Positions 1-6,193 are shown, counted from the first letter of the stretch. The stretch is DNA of 6,215 nucleotides from Prevotellaceae bacterium UBA711 (GCA_002297545.1 DBLZ01000107.1:9786-16000); one strand, 5' to 3'. Translations and numbers: made by a program. Notes: generated by a model from the letters alone, not told the origin.

Positions 1-193
1 CGTCCATCTTGGGCATCATCACGTCAAACAAGCACATATCATAATGCCCCTTCATGAAGGCACGATACCCCGCCTCACCATCAAGATACAGGTCGGCATC
101 GTATCCCTTGGCTTGAAGATACTCTCTCAAAAGCATGCCCAGGCTCTCCTCGTCCTCGCAAAGCAGAATTTTCTGTTTCGTCTCCATAGTCAT
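1..193 (-). CDS. rprY: RprY-like response regulator, N-terminal receiver domain (partial, cut by window edge)
   Basis: Only the first 64 codons are present; the gene runs off the left edge. The visible part is a receiver (REC) domain. It begins MTMETKQKILLCEDEE, with the acidic pocket at E13-D14, and has the phospho-acceptor Asp57 in LFDVMMPKMD. The block LGMLLREYLQAKGY matches, from memory, the RprY family of Bacteroides, which are OmpR-type regulators with a C-terminal winged-helix DNA-binding domain; that domain is not in view. The protein should be phosphorylated by the histidine kinase encoded just upstream and then control transcription. I chose the ATG at 193; the ATG at 187 is equally good, since relatives start just before the KILLCEDE strand. 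The frame stays open further upstream to the kinase stop codon, with in-frame ATGs at 229, 250, 313 and 346, but that extension does not look like receiver sequence. I see no clear promoter of its own, so co-transcription with the kinase is likely. Confidence 0.87.
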   Translation of the reverse strand, partial: MTMETKQKILLCEDEESLGMLLREYLQAKGYDADLYLDGEAGYRAFMKGHYDMCLFDVMMPKMD

Positions 194-208
194 TGTCTCT
201 TTTTTATT

Positions 209-266
209 GTTCCCAAGGCTTTGCTTCATCACTATTAAAGAGAGGCGCATGCAAAGCCCGTGGAAC
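209..266 (-). repeat. Imperfect inverted repeat between kinase and regulator genes
   Basis: The arms are GTTCCCAAGGCTTTGC (209-224) and GCAAAGCCCGTGGAAC (251-266). They pair at 13 of 16 positions: 5 bp, a 3x3 mismatch, then 8 bp, around a 26-nt loop. The arms lie 15 to 73 nt upstream of the regulator start. On the minus strand the second arm is followed by an A-rich run rather than a T-run, so this is not an intrinsic terminator. It could be an mRNA stem-loop that affects translation or processing between the two genes, or a DNA-binding site. The pairing is seen directly; the function is unknown. Confidence 0.6.
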
Positions 267-349
267 GGGGTTAGTTGATATTTTTCTTCATACTTCGGTT
301 CCCATGCCTTCATGTCGCTACACGAAGCAGCACACAGAACCCTCATTGG

Positions 350-1771
350 TCAGTCATTATCCTTATCCACCGGCAACGTGATGAGGAACGTCGTCCCCTT
401 GCCCAACTCGCTCGTAGCCTTGATCGTTCCATGATGAAGCAATATCATCTTGTGGACATAAGCCAAGCCAAGGCCAAAACCCTTGACATTGTGCTTATTG
501 CCAGAGTGCACACGATAGAACTTCTCGAAGATGCGCTTCTGGTCATCCTTGGGAATGCCTATACCGTTATCGCTGATCTGTATGCACACGTGGTCGTCAG
601 TATTCCATGTAGAGACTTCCAAGTGCAGAGACACATCATCGCGCTTATACTTGACAGCATTGTCCATCAGGTTGAAGATCACGTTAGTAAAGTGCATCTC
701 GTCGGCACATATATTAGGATTCAAGGCATCCAGACGCGTATCAATGCACCCTCCGTTCTGAGCAACCTTCAGGTTGAACGTCTGTATGACGCCGTCTATC
801 ACCTTATTGACATCCAGCCTCTGCAGTTTCATGGCGATGTTTCCTCTGTCGTAGAGCGACATCTGCAGTACCTTCTCAACCTGGAAGCGCAACCGCTTGG
901 TCTCCCCATAGATGACTCCGCCAAGACGTTCGTACGTTTCAGGAGATTTGGGCAGATTGGAGTCCGACAACATCTGTGCCGCAATACTGATGGTGGATAT
1001 GGGAGTCTTGAACTCGTGCGTCATGTTGTTGATGAAGTCATTCTTCATCTCCGTCACTTTCTTCTGCCTCACCACGAGGTAGACCGTCACCAGGAATGTG
1101 ACGAACAGGAACAGAGTAAACAGCGATGCAAGATATATGGTACGTGCCACGTGCATGATGTACCTGTTCTGCTCGGGGAAGTGAATGCACACCACTCCCA
1201 TTTTGCCCGAGGAGTCGTTGCGGAAGAGCGTCTGGGTGAAGCTATAGTCCTCGCCTTTGGGATCGTAGTCGGCGCAACGGGCCACCTCCTTGCCCTCGCT
1301 ATCAAATATGCGATAGTGGAAGTTGAGGTTGATGCCGTTTGACACGAGAGAATGCCTGAGGCTCTGCTGCAGCAGGTCACGATCTATCCTCTTCTCAAAG
1401 GCCAGTTCGCTGGAAGCATACAACACACGGAATATCACCTCGTCCAGAACCTCACGTCTATAGATATAGGCATTGCGTATTCTACGCTGCAACGCCCTCA
1501 TGCCCGATGTCGTCACATCCGCAGTGTATGGCGGAGCGGAAAACAGATCCAGGGAGTCGCCATGAGCATTGACCACATCGCGCAGGTACACCATTGTCTC
1601 ATTGCGTTCCATGTCGCGTGAGGTAGCGTCCAGGGATCTAAGCACCGCCTCGGTGAACTGCTCGCGTCTGACAGACATCATCGCCTCGGCATAACCGAAT
1701 TGAAGATAGAGCAGCACCACAAAGCAGATGCCCATCGTCAGACACACGGTCCATATCATCCATCGTTTCAT
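350..1771 (-). CDS. rprX: Membrane sensor histidine kinase, RprX-like
   Basis: Two-component sensor kinase of 473 residues that autophosphorylates on a histidine and passes the phosphate to the regulator encoded next. The N-terminus has a short positive stretch (MKRW) and a membrane helix at about residues 5-24. An extracytoplasmic sensor region of about 185 residues follows (25-210); I recognise no named domain in it. The second membrane helix is at about 211-234. The HisKA dimerisation domain holds His252 in NNMTHEFKTPIS. The ATPase domain shows the N box NLMDNAVKY (367-375), G1 box DNGIGIP (401-407), F box FEKFYR (415-420) and G2 box GFGLGL (431-436), so the kinase looks intact. The start at 1771 is preferred over an ATG at 1798 because the longer frame would translate through a consensus promoter and the MKRW start fits a membrane N-terminus. 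The RprX name rests on the RprY-like partner and general likeness; the kinase call itself is near certain. It has its own promoter and is insulated from fusA2 by a terminator. Confidence 0.93.
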   Translation of the reverse strand: MKRWMIWTVCLTMGICFVVLLYLQFGYAEAMMSVRREQFTEAVLRSLDATSRDMERNETMVYLRDVVNAHGDSLDLFSAPPYTADVTTSGMRALQRRIRNAYIYRREVLDEVIFRVLYASSELAFEKRIDRDLLQQSLRHSLVSNGINLNFHYRIFDSEGKEVARCADYDPKGEDYSFTQTLFRNDSSGKMGVVCIHFPEQNRYIMHVARTIYLASLFTLFLFVTFLVTVYLVVRQKKVTEMKNDFINNMTHEFKTPISTISIAAQMLSDSNLPKSPETYERLGGVIYGETKRLRFQVEKVLQMSLYDRGNIAMKLQRLDVNKVIDGVIQTFNLKVAQNGGCIDTRLDALNPNICADEMHFTNVIFNLMDNAVKYKRDDVSLHLEVSTWNTDDHVCIQISDNGIGIPKDDQKRIFEKFYRVHSGNKHNVKGFGLGLAYVHKMILLHHGTIKATSELGKGTTFLITLPVDKDND

Positions 1772-1775
1772 AATG

Positions 1776-1806
1776 CAAAGGTAACCATCATGTAACACAA
1801 TACAAA
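1776..1806 (-). promoter_or_regulatory. Consensus Bacteroidetes promoter for the kinase gene
   Basis: Read on the minus strand, TTTG (1806-1803) is followed by exactly 19 nt and then TACCTTTG (1783-1776), a full match to the Bacteroides primary sigma factor pattern TTTG-N19-21-TAnnTTTG. Only four bases separate the -7 box from the kinase ATG, so transcription should begin at or within a few bases of the start codon. The -33 box shares bases with the right arm of the upstream terminator. Confidence 0.78.
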
Positions 1807-1834
1807 AGGGAAGGCACCCAACGCCCTCCCTTTT
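1804..1834 (-). terminator. Intrinsic terminator after fusA2 (possibly bidirectional)
   Basis: The arms AAAAGGGAAGGC (1804-1815) and GCCCTCCCTTTT (1823-1834) form a 12-bp stem with one G-T wobble around a 7-nt loop. On the minus strand the stem ends in TTTTGTATT, a fair U-tract, 56 nt after the fusA2 stop codon. On the plus strand the stem is also followed by T residues, so it could stop transcription both ways, though no plus-strand gene is evident. It separates fusA2 from the kinase-regulator unit. Confidence 0.82.
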
Positions 1835-1889
1835 TGCATTTATTGGTTATACACACCGTTTTAGTTATCAAAACAGCAAGTTCGGTACA

Positions 1890-4043
1890 TCACTCGTCGT
1901 CACTGCCCTTGTACTCCGCTATCAACTTCTGCTGCACATCGCCGGGCACCAGTTCGTAGCTTGCGAACTTGGTTATGAAGCTGGCGCGGCCGCCCGTCAG
2001 ACTGGACAGGGCCGTTGAATAGCTGGACATTTCCTTCAGAGGAGCCTTGCAGGTCAGTTTCTCGTAGCCATTCTCGCTGTGCATGCCGGTGATCATGGCG
2101 CGGCGTCCCTGCAGGTCGCTCATCACATCGCCCATCTTGTCGCTGGGGACAAAGACTTCCACGTCGTAGATAGGCTCCAAAATCTTGGGACCTGCCTCGC
2201 GGAAGGCGGCGCTGAAGGCATTGCGCCCGGCCAGCATGAATGACAACTCGTTGCTGTCCACGGGGTGCATCTTGCCATCATATACTATGACACGCACATC
2301 GCGGGCATAGCATCCCGTCAGGGGTCCCTGCTCCATACGCTGCATGACGCCCTTCAGAATGGCTGGCATGAAACGTGCGTCGATGGAACCGCCCACCACA
2401 CTATTGACAAATACCAGCTTGCCACCCCACTCCAGGTCCACGGTCTCCGTGCTCTTGGGCGTGATACGATACTCCTGATTACCGAACTTGTAGCTCTCAG
2501 GGGCAGGCATGCCCTCATAGTAAGGCTCCACTATCATGTGAACCTCGCCAAACTGACCTGCACCGCCCGACTGCTTCTTGTGGCGATAGTCGGCACGCGC
2601 TGCCTTTGTGATGGTCTCACGATACGGTATCTTGGGTTCATCGAATACTATCTGTATCTTCTCATTGTTCTCCATACGCCACTTCAACGTGCGCAGATGG
2701 AACTCGCCCTGACCGTGTACTATGATCTGCTTCAGCTCCTTGCTCTGCTCCACCTGCCACGTGGGATCCTCCTCGCGCATGCGCTGCAGGGCATTCATCA
2801 TCTTCTCCGTCTCGCTCTCGTTCACGGCACGTATGGCACGGGAGTACTTCGGATTGGGATACTTTATGAAGTTGAAGCGGTTCTCGGCTCCCTTGGCATT
2901 CAGGGTGTTTCCCGTCTTGACGTCCTTCAACTTCACTGTGCAGCCTATGTCGCCTGCCCGCAGCTCCTCCACCTTGATACGGTTGGCACCGGCGCAGCAG
3001 AACAACTGTGCCATGCGCTCCTTGCTGCCGCGGTCGGCGTTGGTAAAGTCGTCTCCTTCGTGCACCTTGCCCTGCATCACCTTGAAGTACTGCACCTCAC
3101 CGATGTGGGGCTCCATGGCAGTCTTGAAGAAGTACAGGCTGGCGGGAGCATCGACCACGGGAGCCACCTCCTCGCCACGGGTGTTGTGCACATTGGGCAT
3201 CTGGTCCACAAAGGGAACCACGTTGCCAAGGAACTCCATCAGACGGCGCACGCCCATGCACTTGCCGGCGCAGACACAGAAGACTGGGAACATGCCACGT
3301 GTGGCCAACCCCTTGCGGATGCCCTCGCGCATCTCGTCCTCAGTGAGGCTTTCGCTCTCGAAAAACTTCTCCATCAGACCCTCGTCGTGCTCAGCAGCAG
3401 CCTCCACCAAAGCCTTGTGCATCTCCATGGCCTTGTCCATCTCCTCAGCGGGAATGTCCTCGATGGTGGGCTCGCCACCGTTGGGGCCCCATGAGTACTT
3501 CTTCATCAGAAGCACGTCTATCAGGGAGTTGAAGCCAGGTCCCGTCTGCAGGGGGTACTGCACCGGCACCACCTTGGGACCATAGATTTCGGTCAACTGC
3601 TCCAAGATGCCGTCGAAGTCGGTGTTCTCGTCGTCCAGCTGATTCACCAGGAAGATGACGGGCTTCTCCAGCTTCTCAGTATAGCGGAAGTGGTTCTGTG
3701 TGCCTACTTCCACACCGTTGGCTCCCTTCAGTAGCAGTATGGCGGTGTCGGTAACGTTCAGAGCCGTGATGGCAGCACCCACAAAGTCGTCACTGCCAGG
3801 GCAGTCGATGATGTTCAGCTTCTTGCCGTTCCACTCCACATGGTACACGGTGCTGAACACGCTGTAGCCGTATTCCTGCTCCACAGGAAAGTAGTCACTG
3901 ACCGTATTTTGCTGGGTTATGCGGCCCCTGCGGCTGATGACGCCTGCCTCGTACAGCAGGCTCTCGGTGAGGGTTGTCTTGCCGCTACCGTCATTGCCAA
4001 GCAAGGCAATGTTCTTGATTTCTTGTGTCTGATAGATTTTCAT
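1890..4043 (-). CDS. fusA2: Elongation factor G paralog (EF-G2) with altered GTPase motifs
   Basis: Cytoplasmic translation factor of 717 residues, full EF-G length. EF-G moves tRNA and mRNA through the ribosome. All five domains appear present: G domain with insert (about 1-285), domain II (about 300-385), domain III (about 400-470), domain IV (about 471-620) and domain V (about 622-700). Domain IV keeps its ribosome-facing tip: SGGAGQFGEV (492-501) and a loop DGKMHPVDSNELSF with His593. The G domain departs from canonical EF-G. The P-loop is GNDGSGKTT (16-24) instead of an AHIDAGKT type. Switch I reads QEYGYSV where RGITI is usual. Switch II is DCPGSDDF (80-87), with Ser84 at the catalytic His. 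The G4 motif is NQLD (134-137) instead of NKxD. This fits the EF-G2 paralog of Bacteroides thetaiotaomicron, reported to work without GTPase activity and to matter for gut colonisation. It is not the housekeeping fusA, nor a TetQ-type protection protein. It likely forms a single-gene unit with its own promoter upstream and a terminator downstream. Confidence 0.95.
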   Translation of the reverse strand: MKIYQTQEIKNIALLGNDGSGKTTLTESLLYEAGVISRRGRITQQNTVSDYFPVEQEYGYSVFSTVYHVEWNGKKLNIIDCPGSDDFVGAAITALNVTDTAILLLKGANGVEVGTQNHFRYTEKLEKPVIFLVNQLDDENTDFDGILEQLTEIYGPKVVPVQYPLQTGPGFNSLIDVLLMKKYSWGPNGGEPTIEDIPAEEMDKAMEMHKALVEAAAEHDEGLMEKFFESESLTEDEMREGIRKGLATRGMFPVFCVCAGKCMGVRRLMEFLGNVVPFVDQMPNVHNTRGEEVAPVVDAPASLYFFKTAMEPHIGEVQYFKVMQGKVHEGDDFTNADRGSKERMAQLFCCAGANRIKVEELRAGDIGCTVKLKDVKTGNTLNAKGAENRFNFIKYPNPKYSRAIRAVNESETEKMMNALQRMREEDPTWQVEQSKELKQIIVHGQGEFHLRTLKWRMENNEKIQIVFDEPKIPYRETITKAARADYRHKKQSGGAGQFGEVHMIVEPYYEGMPAPESYKFGNQEYRITPKSTETVDLEWGGKLVFVNSVVGGSIDARFMPAILKGVMQRMEQGPLTGCYARDVRVIVYDGKMHPVDSNELSFMLAGRNAFSAAFREAGPKILEPIYDVEVFVPSDKMGDVMSDLQGRRAMITGMHSENGYEKLTCKAPLKEMSSYSTALSSLTGGRASFITKFASYELVPGDVQQKLIAEYKGSDDE

Positions 4044-4124
4044 AGTGTATTAGTATTGGTAATTATACTTGCGCTCCGGTCCCGTCCATGGCTTCCAAGC
4101 CCGTATGACAGCCGTAATCGGTCG

Positions 4125-4132
4125 TAAAGTTA
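4125..4132 (-). promoter_or_regulatory. Possible -7 element upstream of fusA2
   Basis: TAACTTTA on the minus strand matches seven of eight positions of TAnnTTTG, 81 nt before the fusA2 start. The only TTTG upstream is 12 nt away, which is too close for a normal -33 box. A weak or activator-dependent promoter would fit a gene reported to be induced on carbon starvation in Bacteroides, but that link is inference. Confidence 0.3.
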
Positions 4133-4147
4133 CACTTTTTGGAACAA

Positions 4148-4168
4148 ATAGGCACAGGCCGTCCCTAT
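4148..4168 (-). terminator. Weak hairpin after hemW, possible terminator
   Basis: ATAGG and CCTAT close an imperfect hairpin of about 7 pairs with one mismatch, 3 to 24 nt after the hemW stop codon. On the minus strand it is followed by TTGTT, a short and interrupted U-tract. It may partly end the lipoprotein-hemW transcript, but readthrough into fusA2 remains possible. Confidence 0.3.
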
Positions 4169-4171
4169 GTT

Positions 4172-5275
4172 TTACAACATCAAATCAGACATCACGTCAT
4201 TGGAGACGAAAATTCCCTCCTCGGTAAGTCTCAGCACGCTGCCATCCAGGGCCACACGGCCCGCCACAATGTGCGGCCGGGCCATCTTCAGGGCATAATC
4301 GGCATAATGACGTGGCAAGGACTGGAGGTCCACACCATCACGTGTGCGCAACCCTTTCAGGATCTGCTCCTCATACCATTCATCTTCGCTCAGCCGTTCC
4401 ACCTCCGCCACCGGTCTGCCGCCTGCCGCAATGTAGGCCTGCAGATTTGCAGGATTACTGCTCCTCAGACGTTCCCCGTCATAGCTGTGAGCACCCGGAC
4501 CCAGCCCCACGTATGGCTCGTTGCGCCAATAGCCGCTATTGTGCCTTGCCCTCAGGCCAGGCATGGCAAAATTGCTGATCTCGTAATGTTCCATGCCGGC
4601 TCCTGCGGCCTCATAGCACAGCAAGCGGTACATCTCCAGCGACAGTTCCTCGTCGGCCTCAGCCAACTCTCCCCTCTCCTTCATCCTGTACAGGACAGTT
4701 CCTTCCTCCCACTGCAGCGAATAGGCGCTGAGGTGTGGCACCCCCATTCCAAGCAGTTCCCTCACATCCGTCCTCCACATCTCCATAGTCTGCCCCGGAA
4801 GGCCATACATCAGATCCAGGCTGAGGTTATCATATCCAGCCCGGCGCAACATATCCACCGCAGCACGCGCCTGCGCAGCAGTATGCCTCCGGTTCAACAC
4901 GTGCAACAGGCCGTCGTCCAGCGTCTGCACACCCATGCTTATGCGGTTCACCGGCGTCTGCCGCAGACCGAGCACCCATTCCGGGCCTACATCGTCGGGG
5001 TTGCACTCAAGGGTCACCTCGGCTCCGTCCTCGATGGGCACGATCTCACTCAGGCCGCGAAAAAGACGTTGCAACATGGGCACTGGCAAACGGCTGGGCG
5101 TACCGCCACCTATATATATGGTATTAGCGCGTGCGCGCGAAAGTTCCTCGCCACGATGCTCCATCTCCCCCAACAGAGCATCCACATAGCGCCCCATCAA
5201 ACCCTCGGACGTAGACGAAAAAAAGTCGCAGTAGAGACACCGCGACTTACAGAATGGAATATGGATGTATATCAT
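4172..5275 (-). CDS. hemW: HemW, radical SAM heme chaperone (coproporphyrinogen III oxidase-like)
   Basis: A 367-residue radical SAM protein. HemW binds heme and an iron-sulfur cluster and is thought to deliver heme to target proteins such as respiratory enzymes; older annotations call it an oxygen-independent coproporphyrinogen III oxidase. The cluster motif is CKSRCLYCDF, with Cys9, Cys13 and Cys16. The residue after CD is Phe, where true HemN has a fourth Cys, which points to HemW. Further motifs are GGGTPS (56-61) for SAM binding, NRISMGVQTLDDGLL (110-124), DLMYGLPGQT (154-163), HYEISNFA (230-237) and YVGLGPGAHSY (255-265). The C-terminal domain (about 295-367) is present, and the length is normal for the family. 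The start at 5275 is set by MIYIHIPFC, where homologs begin; a longer frame to 5431 lies inside the upstream gene. Its ATG overlaps the upstream lipoprotein stop as ATGA, so the two are probably translationally coupled. Confidence 0.95.
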   Translation of the reverse strand: MIYIHIPFCKSRCLYCDFFSSTSEGLMGRYVDALLGEMEHRGEELSRARANTIYIGGGTPSRLPVPMLQRLFRGLSEIVPIEDGAEVTLECNPDDVGPEWVLGLRQTPVNRISMGVQTLDDGLLHVLNRRHTAAQARAAVDMLRRAGYDNLSLDLMYGLPGQTMEMWRTDVRELLGMGVPHLSAYSLQWEEGTVLYRMKERGELAEADEELSLEMYRLLCYEAAGAGMEHYEISNFAMPGLRARHNSGYWRNEPYVGLGPGAHSYDGERLRSSNPANLQAYIAAGGRPVAEVERLSEDEWYEEQILKGLRTRDGVDLQSLPRHYADYALKMARPHIVAGRVALDGSVLRLTEEGIFVSNDVMSDLML

Positions 5276-5982
5276 AGTTCCCGGAACGTGAGTTCGTAGA
5301 AGCAAGGATAAACTCCCGCTATGGCATGCGAGTGGCCGGAACTGTGCGGCACTATCAGACGCACCTTGGCTATGCGCGTCTCGTCGCTGGTCTGCGCTCC
5401 AACACGCAGGTACTCCAAGGACTTCAGCCATCCGTCGGGCACATTGGTGTCGCCATACGTGGAGTTGATCAGACTGCCCGTGGGCATGGTCAGGTCAAAA
5501 CTGCCGCTGATGTTGCCCGAATTGTTGGAAATGTTCAGATACTCGGGACGTGTGGCGTAGTTGGGCAGGCGGTTGGTCAGCTGCAGGCTGTCACCCATGA
5601 TGTTGTATTCCCAGAAGCGACAGATCAGCCTGCGGTTCTCGCCCTTGCCGATGCGCTTGCCGGCACCTTCGCGCACTATCTGCATGTAGATACCGGTATT
5701 GGCAAAAAGCACAAACTCGTTGGCGGCCAAGTCGGTGGTGCTGTCCTGCTTCTCGAACTGCTCCTCCGTGATGACCTTTATCTTGCCCAAGTCCAGCAAC
5801 GTATCGGCTCCCATCTTCATCACCACGTTCCTGTTGATGAAGCTCTGCACCACGTTGCGTTCCTGCTCCTTCTGCTCGCCATAGGTTTTGTCCTCGCTTC
5901 CACAGGCGCTCAGCACCATGCCTGCTGCAAGGATGAGGGGCAGGATTCCGAATAGTCTTTTCATGCCGAATAGTCTTTTCAT
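5272..5982 (-). CDS. DUF4827-like lipoprotein with FKBP-like C-terminal domain
   Basis: A 236-residue predicted lipoprotein. The signal peptide has a basic start, a hydrophobic core and the lipobox LSAC with lipidated Cys27. The following GSED is acidic, resembling Bacteroidetes lipoprotein surface-export signals. Residues about 32-95 are a charged helical segment, including YGEQKEQERNVVQSFI. Residues about 96-234 resemble an FKBP-type peptidyl-prolyl isomerase fold: GIYMQIVREGAGKRIGKGE, then VPDGWLKSLEYLRVG, then VRLIVPHSSGHS and a final FYELTF strand. From memory this matches the Bacteroidales DUF4827 family. Whether it has isomerase activity is unknown; the typical aromatic pocket is not clearly kept. 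The start is uncertain: an exact 18-bp duplication gives MKRLFGMKRLFG, with ATGs at 5982 and 5964, and the shorter form (230 residues) is the more usual signal peptide. A longer frame to 6180 would cross the promoter and is unlikely. It is first in a unit with hemW, with an ATGA overlap. Confidence 0.85.
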   Translation of the reverse strand: MKRLFGMKRLFGILPLILAAGMVLSACGSEDKTYGEQKEQERNVVQSFINRNVVMKMGADTLLDLGKIKVITEEQFEKQDSTTDLAANEFVLFANTGIYMQIVREGAGKRIGKGENRRLICRFWEYNIMGDSLQLTNRLPNYATRPEYLNISNNSGNISGSFDLTMPTGSLINSTYGDTNVPDGWLKSLEYLRVGAQTSDETRIAKVRLIVPHSSGHSHAIAGVYPCFYELTFREL

Positions 5983-5983
5983 G
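5948..5983. repeat. Exact 18-bp tandem duplication at the lipoprotein start codon
   Basis: The unit CCGAATAGTCTTTTCATG occurs twice with no gap (5948-5965 and 5966-5983), and the match stops sharply on both sides. Each copy encodes MKRLFG on the minus strand and carries its own ATG. The duplication is in frame, so it adds six residues and leaves the reading frame intact. The perfect identity suggests a recent slippage event or an unstable locus. Confidence 0.97.
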
Positions 5984-6001
5984 ATTACCACATTTAGCGC
6001 A

Positions 6002-6009
6002 CAAAGATA
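6002..6009 (-). promoter_or_regulatory. -7 element of the lipoprotein-hemW promoter
   Basis: TATCTTTG on the minus strand is a full match to TAnnTTTG, 19 nt before the first ATG of the lipoprotein gene, which implies a short leader of about 15 nt. The nearest upstream TTTG is 14 nt away, shorter than the usual 19-21, so the -33 element is weak or absent. Confidence 0.55.
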
Positions 6010-6060
6010 CGAATTAAAATCAACAAAAGCACTGCTTATGACCAAAAACACGCTCACGCG

Positions 6061-6095
6061 GGCCGATAATTCCTTCTGTGGAAGCACTGTCGGCC
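6061..6095. repeat. Inverted repeat (hairpin) upstream of the lipoprotein promoter
   Basis: GGCCGA (6061-6066) and TCGGCC (6090-6095) are perfectly complementary. Inside them CTTC (6073-6076) and GAAG (6081-6084) form a second short stem around TGTG. There is no T-run on either side, so it is not a standard intrinsic terminator. It may be a protein-binding site or part of an RNA structure; no known RNA family is recognised. Confidence 0.45.
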
Positions 6096-6159
6096 ATGCG
6101 GTACATACACAAAGCCGCCACGATGCTCCACCACTACCCCCATATCGTGCGGCGTACAT

Positions 6160-6193
6160 GAACCGGTTTATTCGTCCCAAAGAACCGGTTTAT
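6160..6193. repeat. Two direct copies of GAACCGGTTTAT, operator-like
   Basis: Identical 12-bp copies sit at 6160-6171 and 6182-6193, 22 bp apart start to start, close to two turns of the helix. Each contains the palindrome AACCGGTT. This arrangement is typical of paired binding sites for a dimeric regulator. The two palindromes could also pair with each other as an RNA hairpin with a 14-nt loop. The gene they would serve is not settled: they lie about 150 bp upstream of the lipoprotein promoter, near the right edge. Confidence 0.6.

Noticed and set aside
275..1342. Long plus-strand open frame of 355 codons
   Set aside because: It lies antisense to the histidine kinase, whose motifs are unmistakable; the plus-strand translation has no recognisable domain and is an effect of the codon usage on the other strand.
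1772..1798. Nine-residue N-terminal extension of the kinase
   Set aside because: It would overlap the consensus -7 box and put extra residues before the basic start of the first membrane helix.
1858..1874. GTTTT/AAAAC inverted repeat after fusA2
   Set aside because: Only a 5-bp A/T-rich stem with a 7-nt loop and no U-tract; it is easily explained by chance beside the much stronger terminator at 1804-1834.
2265..3494. Long plus-strand open frame of 409 codons
   Set aside because: Antisense to the EF-G paralog; the translation is a Leu/His/Ala-rich shadow with no family match.
1890..4043. Tetracycline resistance ribosomal protection protein (TetQ type)
   Set aside because: TetQ-type proteins are shorter, about 640 residues, and keep canonical GTPase motifs; the altered motifs and 717-residue length here fit EF-G2. 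The RprXY neighbours have a historical link to tetracycline studies, but that does not make this a resistance gene.
4139..5299. Long plus-strand open frame of 386 codons
   Set aside because: Antisense to hemW; no recognisable domain and a composition rich in His and Gln typical of a shadow frame.
5276..5431. N-terminal extension of HemW by 52 residues
   Set aside because: It lies inside the lipoprotein gene in another frame, and HemW homologs start at MIYIHIPFC.
5983..6180. N-terminal extension of the lipoprotein to an ATG at 6180
   Set aside because: It would place the signal peptide and lipobox internally and would translate through a full-match -7 element.
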